NCBI GenBank assembly: GCA_964589175.1 | Contig: CAZPRY010000094.1 | Coordinates: forward strand, 1 to 8,362 | Source: CAZPRY01 sp964589175 | GTDB taxonomy: Bacteria > Fidelibacterota > UBA2242 | Reading direction: 5' to 3' | Length of the DNA: 8,362 nt | Part shown: in pieces, positions 5,029 through 8,362 of the stretch | Position numbering within the stretch: position 1 is the stretch's first letter | Layout of the letters: every line of letters starts with the position of its first letter | Notes under the pieces: model-generated | What the model saw: only the letters and a program-made list of their open reading frames with translations | Databases searched by the model: none | What the model was told of the DNA's origin: nothing | Program-made: the position numbers and the translations under genes

Positions 5029-7038
5029 CTACTTCTTCTGCTCTTGAAATTTTACGAGTTCTTTATACGGGTATTTGACCATTACATAGCCGAGTACCAG
5101 GAAAACCAGCAGGCCTCCCCACCAGAAACCTTCGAAACCGTCCGCTAATCCGACCAGTTTTCCAAGGTTGATATTGGCGACGACGAGGCCGGCCAGAAGG
5201 ATGCCGACGAGTGCCTCTCCGGCGACGAGCCCCGAGGCGATCAGGAGCCCGGTGTTGTCCACGATATCCTTATCCTTCTGGTCTTTGACCCGTTTTTCGG
5301 CGACTTTATCGGTGATGTATTTGATCAGACCGCCGACGAAAATGGCGAAGGTTGTGTTGAACGGCAGGTACATACCGACGGAAATCAGCATGGGCGACGG
5401 CGAGCCGATCAGGATCAGTGCAATGGCGAAGAACATTCCGGCGATGACCAGCGGCCAGGCCATTTCGCCACCCACGATTCCCTGGCTCATCATTGCCATC
5501 AGTCCGGCCTGCGGTGCGGGAAGCGCGTCGCTGCCGATGCCGTTGGCTTTGTGTAACAGCATGATCGGGATGACCATGATAAACGCTGCCGCGATGACTC
5601 CGATTATACCGCCGACCTGCATTTTCCAGGGCGTACCGCCCAGGATGTGCCCGACTTTCCAGTCCTGCATCATATCACCGGCGACACCCGCCACGCAGCA
5701 GACCACCGAGGCGATGCCGAGCACGGCCGCGACTCCCGGACTGCCTTTCATACCGACCAGCACCATGAGCAGTGCCGCGATCAGCAGAGTCGAAAGCGTA
5801 AGTCCCGAAATAGGATTTGAGGAGCTGCCGATGATCCCGACCAGGTAGCCGGCCACAGCGGCGAAAACAAAACCGGCCAGCCCCATCACGACGGCGGCCA
5901 GAACCGCGGAACCCCATTCCGCTGTAAATGAATGATAGAGTACGATCATGCAGATGATGATCACGCCGATGGAGATCAGAACCATGCCCAGCGGTGCGTC
6001 TTTATCGGTACGCTTAACTTTGCTCGCGCCGGCGGCTTTGGCGGCGCCGATGTCGGCAATCCCGCGACTGATTCCGCCGATCAGGTTTTTGCGCATTTTG
6101 AACAGTGTATAGAAAGCGCCCACGAGCATACCGCCGACAGCGATCGGTTTGACGGTCGAGTTGTAGGCGGCTTTGGCAATATCGATCCAGTCGCTGGATT
6201 GTGCGAAGATGCTGAGGTCATTGGACATCAGGAACAGTACGATCGGCATCAGAAAAATCCAGCCGAAGACGCCACCCGAAAAAGTGATAGCGGCCAAGCG
6301 GAAACCGATGATGTAACCGACACCCAGAAAGGCCGGTGATGCGGCCGGAGTCTGCAGCAGCATTCCCCCTTCCTGCGAAAAAACCGCTTTTTTATCGCCG
6401 GCCGTAATAATCTGCGCATCGGAATTCAGCAGGTTGATCTTCGACATTCCGAAGTGCAGAAAGCCCTTGACGGAGTCCTTGATGACCTGGATGCCGTTTG
6501 GATTTTTAAAAATTTCAATGAAGGCTGCCAGACCGATGGATCCAAAAACGTACTTGGCCCCGGTTTGCCCGCCCTGGCCGGCTTTGACGATTTCGGCGCA
6601 GGCGCGGCTTTCGGGATAGGGCAGGCTGGCGTCTTCGACCATCGTCTTGCGCAGGATGATTACCAGCAGGACGCCAAGAATACCGCCGACGAGCATCAGC
6701 AGGGTGCTGGTCATGTAGTTGAATTCCTTCCAGACGCCGGTGATGATGAAGGCCGGAAGGGTAAAAATGGCGCCGGCCGCCAGGGCTTCCCCAACCGCTC
6801 CGGTGGTTCTGGCGATATTTTCTTCGAGAATCGTGCCCTTGAAAATGCGGAGCACAGCCATGGAAATGACAGCCGCCGGAAAGGTCGCGGCGACGGTCAT
6901 ACCGGCTTTGAGTCCGAGATAGGCATTGGCAGCACCCAGGATGACTGCCAGGATGACGCCCAGGAAAAGTGCCTTAAAAGTCAACTCTTTCATGTCCGTA
7001 TCGATCGGCACATAAGGTTTGAATTGTTTGTCAGTCAA
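5029..7038 (-). CDS. OPT-family oligopeptide transporter
   Basis: This 669-residue inner-membrane protein belongs to the OPT family, which imports oligopeptides, or in some branches metal chelates, by proton symport. Diagnostic N-terminal blocks are KPYVPIDTDMKELTFKAL, then ANAYLGLKAGMTVAATFPAA and EENIARTTGAVGEALAAGA, which match bacterial OPT proteins. I see about 14-16 hydrophobic segments across the length, including a glycine-rich one near residues 575-590 (MYLPFNTTFAIFVGGLIKYI) and a last one near 640-658. Length fits the bacterial subgroup, and no frameshift is apparent. Translation starts at TTG 7036-7038, chosen because a near-perfect AGGAGG lies 5 bases upstream. It is the first gene of the operon. 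Substrate specificity cannot be read from the sequence; the adenosine deaminase downstream only suggests a scavenging role. Confidence 0.95.
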   Translation of the reverse strand: MTDKQFKPYVPIDTDMKELTFKALFLGVILAVILGAANAYLGLKAGMTVAATFPAAVISMAVLRIFKGTILEENIARTTGAVGEALAAGAIFTLPAFIITGVWKEFNYMTSTLLMLVGGILGVLLVIILRKTMVEDASLPYPESRACAEIVKAGQGGQTGAKYVFGSIGLAAFIEIFKNPNGIQVIKDSVKGFLHFGMSKINLLNSDAQIITAGDKKAVFSQEGGMLLQTPAASPAFLGVGYIIGFRLAAITFSGGVFGWIFLMPIVLFLMSNDLSIFAQSSDWIDIAKAAYNSTVKPIAVGGMLVGAFYTLFKMRKNLIGGISRGIADIGAAKAAGASKVKRTDKDAPLGMVLISIGVIIICMIVLYHSFTAEWGSAVLAAVVMGLAGFVFAAVAGYLVGIIGSSSNPISGLTLSTLLIAALLMVLVGMKGSPGVAAVLGIASVVCCVAGVAGDMMQDWKVGHILGGTPWKMQVGGIIGVIAAAFIMVIPIMLLHKANGIGSDALPAPQAGLMAMMSQGIVGGEMAWPLVIAGMFFAIALILIGSPSPMLISVGMYLPFNTTFAIFVGGLIKYITDKVAEKRVKDQKDKDIVDNTGLLIASGLVAGEALVGILLAGLVVANINLGKLVGLADGFEGFWWGGLLVFLVLGYVMVKYPYKELVKFQEQKK

Positions 7039-7043
7039 ATCGC

Positions 7044-7049
7044 CCTCCT
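7044..7049 (-). promoter_or_regulatory. Ribosome-binding site fixing a TTG start
   Basis: AGGAGG on the minus strand, 5 bases before TTG 7038 of the OPT gene. No in-frame ATG lies at a comparable distance, so the TTG start is well supported. Confidence 0.75.
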
Positions 7050-7084
7050 AATGTTTTTATCTCACTACAATATATCAATAATCA

Positions 7085-7127
7085 CAAAGATAGTGATGAA
7101 GGTAAATAAAGACCTCAAAAGAGTCAA
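7085..7127 (-). promoter_or_regulatory. Candidate promoter of the operon
   Basis: Two overlapping readings are possible on the minus strand. One is TTGACT (7127-7122) with a poor -10 (TACCTT, 7104-7099) at 17 bases. The other is the Bacteroidota-type box TATCTTTG (7092-7085), matching TAnnTTTG, with TTTG (7119-7116) 23 bases upstream. The second leaves a leader of about 40 bases before the TTG start. Neither can be confirmed by eye. Confidence 0.3.
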
Positions 7128-7171
7128 GACAATAGCAGTCCGGAATTCTTCTATTTTAACCCGCCACTCCA

Positions 7172-7599
7172 TTACTCCAAATCCCATTCCAGCGGCCGCT
7201 GTTTGCAGGGAATTCTAAAAGTGCTGTCGATGATTCCCGGAAGGCTGTATTTGTCGCGGATCTTTTCAACCGTTCGAAATCGGCTATATTCAGGTAGGGG
7301 TTTATCAGCGACTCCGGGAACATCATAATGGCGTCATGAATGAATCCATCCAAAGTGTATCCGCTTGCCCCGAATGTATCGCTACTGCTCCGATTTTGGA
7401 TTGATCTTTTTGCTCTTCACTTATAGTCGAAACTCTCACGGATATCGGAACCGGGAATATCAAAGAGTGAATTTTGATCCGAAATCGAAAAAACCAGGTT
7501 GAATGTGCTTGGGCGGCCGGCTTTTCGTAAGCACCGAGCGGGAATTTCACGGCCAGCAAGCCATTTTAAGTGCAAACCCGATGGAATAATCCTTGCATT
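7172..7599 (-). pseudogene. Broken coding traces, unknown gene remnant
   Basis: No intact gene is visible between the OPT promoter and the tRNA fragment. In one minus-strand frame, coding-like sequence runs from 7599 to a TGA at 7417-7419 (…DIPGSDIRESFDYK). The same frame continues past it (FGASGYTLDGFIHDAIMM, then PYLNIADFERLK) to about 7266. One extra A in the A-run at 7263-7266 (minus strand) would join it to another frame reading KIRDKYSLPGIIDSTFRIP and ending at TAA 7172-7174. Overlapping frames are also open for 65-78 codons (7156-7353, 7323-7559), so this may be chance. I recognise no family. A decayed gene at an integration boundary is the likeliest reading. Confidence 0.3.
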
Positions 7600-7637
7600 T
7601 TACCGTCTAAAAGAGATAAAATTTGAGGCTATTTCAG

Positions 7638-7681
7638 GCCCTTGTAGTTCAAGCGGATAGAACGAAGGATTCCTAATCCTT
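7638..7681 (+). tRNA. 5' half of tRNA-Arg(CCT), truncated
   Basis: The segment folds as the first half of a tRNA: 7-base acceptor 5' strand GCCCTTG (7638-7644), T8 A9, D-arm GTTC/GAAC (7647-7650, 7660-7663) with a loop containing GCGGAT, and anticodon arm AAGGA/TCCTT (7665-7669, 7677-7681) with loop TTCCTAA, anticodon CCT. The canonical second half is missing: there is no GGTTCGAATCC-type T-arm and no CAAGGGC to pair with the acceptor. What follows is a hairpin ACGGA/TCCGT (7691-7695, 7705-7709) with an unsuitable nine-base loop. I read it as a tRNA gene cut at the anticodon arm, not a functional tRNA. Confidence 0.6.
7665..7681. other. Candidate attachment (crossover) site in the anticodon arm
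   Basis: AAGGATT-CCT-AATCCTT is a perfect 7-bp inverted repeat around the anticodon; read as 5-bp arms it leaves a 7-base centre. Tyrosine recombinases often use a tRNA anticodon loop as the overlap between inverted core sites. It lies 70 bases from the 3' end of a tyrosine recombinase gene, and canonical tRNA sequence stops immediately after it. Confidence 0.45.
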
Positions 7682-7705
7682 TGATAACCGACGGAGAATT
7701 ACAGT

Positions 7706-7725
7706 CCGTATCCAGCCCGTATCCA
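7706..7725. repeat. Tandem repeat CCGTATCCA
   Basis: CCGTATCCA occurs at 7706-7714 and 7717-7725, an 11-base period, between the tRNA fragment and the recombinase stop. The spacing of about one helical turn and the position would suit arm-type recombinase binding sites; this is inference. Confidence 0.5.
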
Positions 7726-7750
7726 CTTTTGTACTTCCAAACGTGCATTT

Positions 7751-8362
7751 TTAAGCCTGAATCCGCTGAACAGTTAAGCCTTGATTGATTGAACGCTGCG
7801 TAAAGATTTGCGCTAAAAAATCCGCTGGTATCGCCGTATAAATTTCAGTCACCTTCACGCTGGAATGACCAAGCAATTCTTTAACCAGTTGAAGGTTATT
7901 CGTCTCTAAAAGTTTGCGTAGCGCAAAGGTATGCCGCAAGCTGTGAATCGTTTTTCCGGTCAAGCCCGAATCCGTGCAAGCCTTATGAAATGAATGACTG
8001 ATAAAGCCCGTTGAATAAGGATCGCTGGTTGCCAGTAAATAATCCTGAATCCGATCCGCTGGAATTGGAATAATTCGTTGTTTACGTCCTTTGCTTTGTT
8101 CAACCGTGATAAAGTCACCGGTCAATCTGGATTGAAACAATTCACTCAGGCGCAGCCCGGTTGCTTCATAAATCCTGAACGTTGCTAATAACTTCGGATC
8201 AATAACCTGCTTGTAAATCCTATCTATTTCCGAAGGTGTGATAAACTTAGGCAGTTGCCGATCGGTCTTTATTTGCTTTACCCGGAAGGGAATTTGCTTA
8301 ATCAAGCCCTTTTCAAATAAGAAGTTTAGCATTGCCCGGATTCCACGCAAGCGGATATTTAC
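7751..8362 (-). CDS. Tyrosine recombinase/integrase, N-terminus outside the window
   Basis: The 3' part (about 203 codons) of a phage-integrase family gene whose frame is open to the window edge. TTG 8350 lies inside the domain and is not a credible start. The visible protein begins in the last helix of the core-binding domain (RGIRAMLNFLFEKGLI), then the complete catalytic domain: first Arg in TGLRLSEL, Lys in the beta-hairpin SKGRKQRIIPIP, His and Arg in HSLRHTFALR, His in ELLGHSSVKVTEIYT, and the nucleophile Tyr in EIYTAI. All catalytic residues are present. It ends with TAA 70 bases from the tRNA-Arg fragment and points towards it, the usual arrangement at the end of an integrated element extending to the right. 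It uses more A/T-rich codons than the core operon. Confidence 0.93.
   Translation of the reverse strand, partial: VNIRLRGIRAMLNFLFEKGLIKQIPFRVKQIKTDRQLPKFITPSEIDRIYKQVIDPKLLATFRIYEATGLRLSELFQSRLTGDFITVEQSKGRKQRIIPIPADRIQDYLLATSDPYSTGFISHSFHKACTDSGLTGKTIHSLRHTFALRKLLETNNLQLVKELLGHSSVKVTEIYTAIPADFLAQIFTQRSINQGLTVQRIQA

Noticed and set aside
7417..7419. A second selenocysteine TGA
   Set aside because: The context is K-TGA-R with no redox motif or recognisable family, and the surrounding reading frame is broken elsewhere.

Overview
The window reads as a stretch of chromosome from an uncultured or little-studied bacterium. The gene families are a bacterial OPT transporter, a PqqD-like small protein, a thioredoxin-TPR lipoprotein and a DUF1028 protein. 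This mix suits an FCB-group or Calditrichota-like lineage, but that placement is a weak inference from gene content, not a marker result. Most genes lie on the minus strand.

Core operon (minus strand, about 7100 down to 1483): an OPT-family oligopeptide transporter, a PqqD-family small protein, adenosine deaminase, a thioredoxin-fold/TPR lipoprotein and a secreted DUF1028 protein. Gaps are 6, 5, 83 and 8 bases. The genes point to uptake and salvage of peptides and nucleosides plus two envelope proteins, but no shared pathway is proven.

The most striking feature is in the thioredoxin-TPR gene. Its reading frame is broken by one TGA (3363-3365) exactly where the first cysteine of the CxxC redox motif belongs, giving UxxC (Sec57-Ser-Pro-Cys60). 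The frame is open on both sides, with a ribosome-binding site, a lipoprotein signal and a Trx fold plus TPRs. A hairpin 22 nt after the TGA fits the loose bacterial SECIS pattern. I annotate it as a selenoprotein (2478-3533). An ordinary gene caller would give only a truncated, signal-less 286-residue product from 3338.

Left part (530-1490): a REP-associated tyrosine transposase gene (RAYT) sits between two direct copies, about 115 bp each, of a three-palindrome repeat unit headed by CGTAA/CGTAG. The stop codons of both the RAYT and the DUF1028 gene are supplied by the repeat's CCG-TAA or CCG-TAG head. Two of the hairpins are followed by T-runs and could terminate minus-strand transcription. 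At the far left is an unrecognised ORF (36-530) with A/T-rich codon use unlike the core operon.

Right part (7040-8362): after the operon promoter region comes a 550-base stretch with broken coding traces. Then come the 5' half of a tRNA-Arg(CCT) without a canonical 3' half and the 3' end of a tyrosine recombinase gene that runs out of the window. This looks like the boundary of an integrated element that used the tRNA anticodon arm as attachment site.
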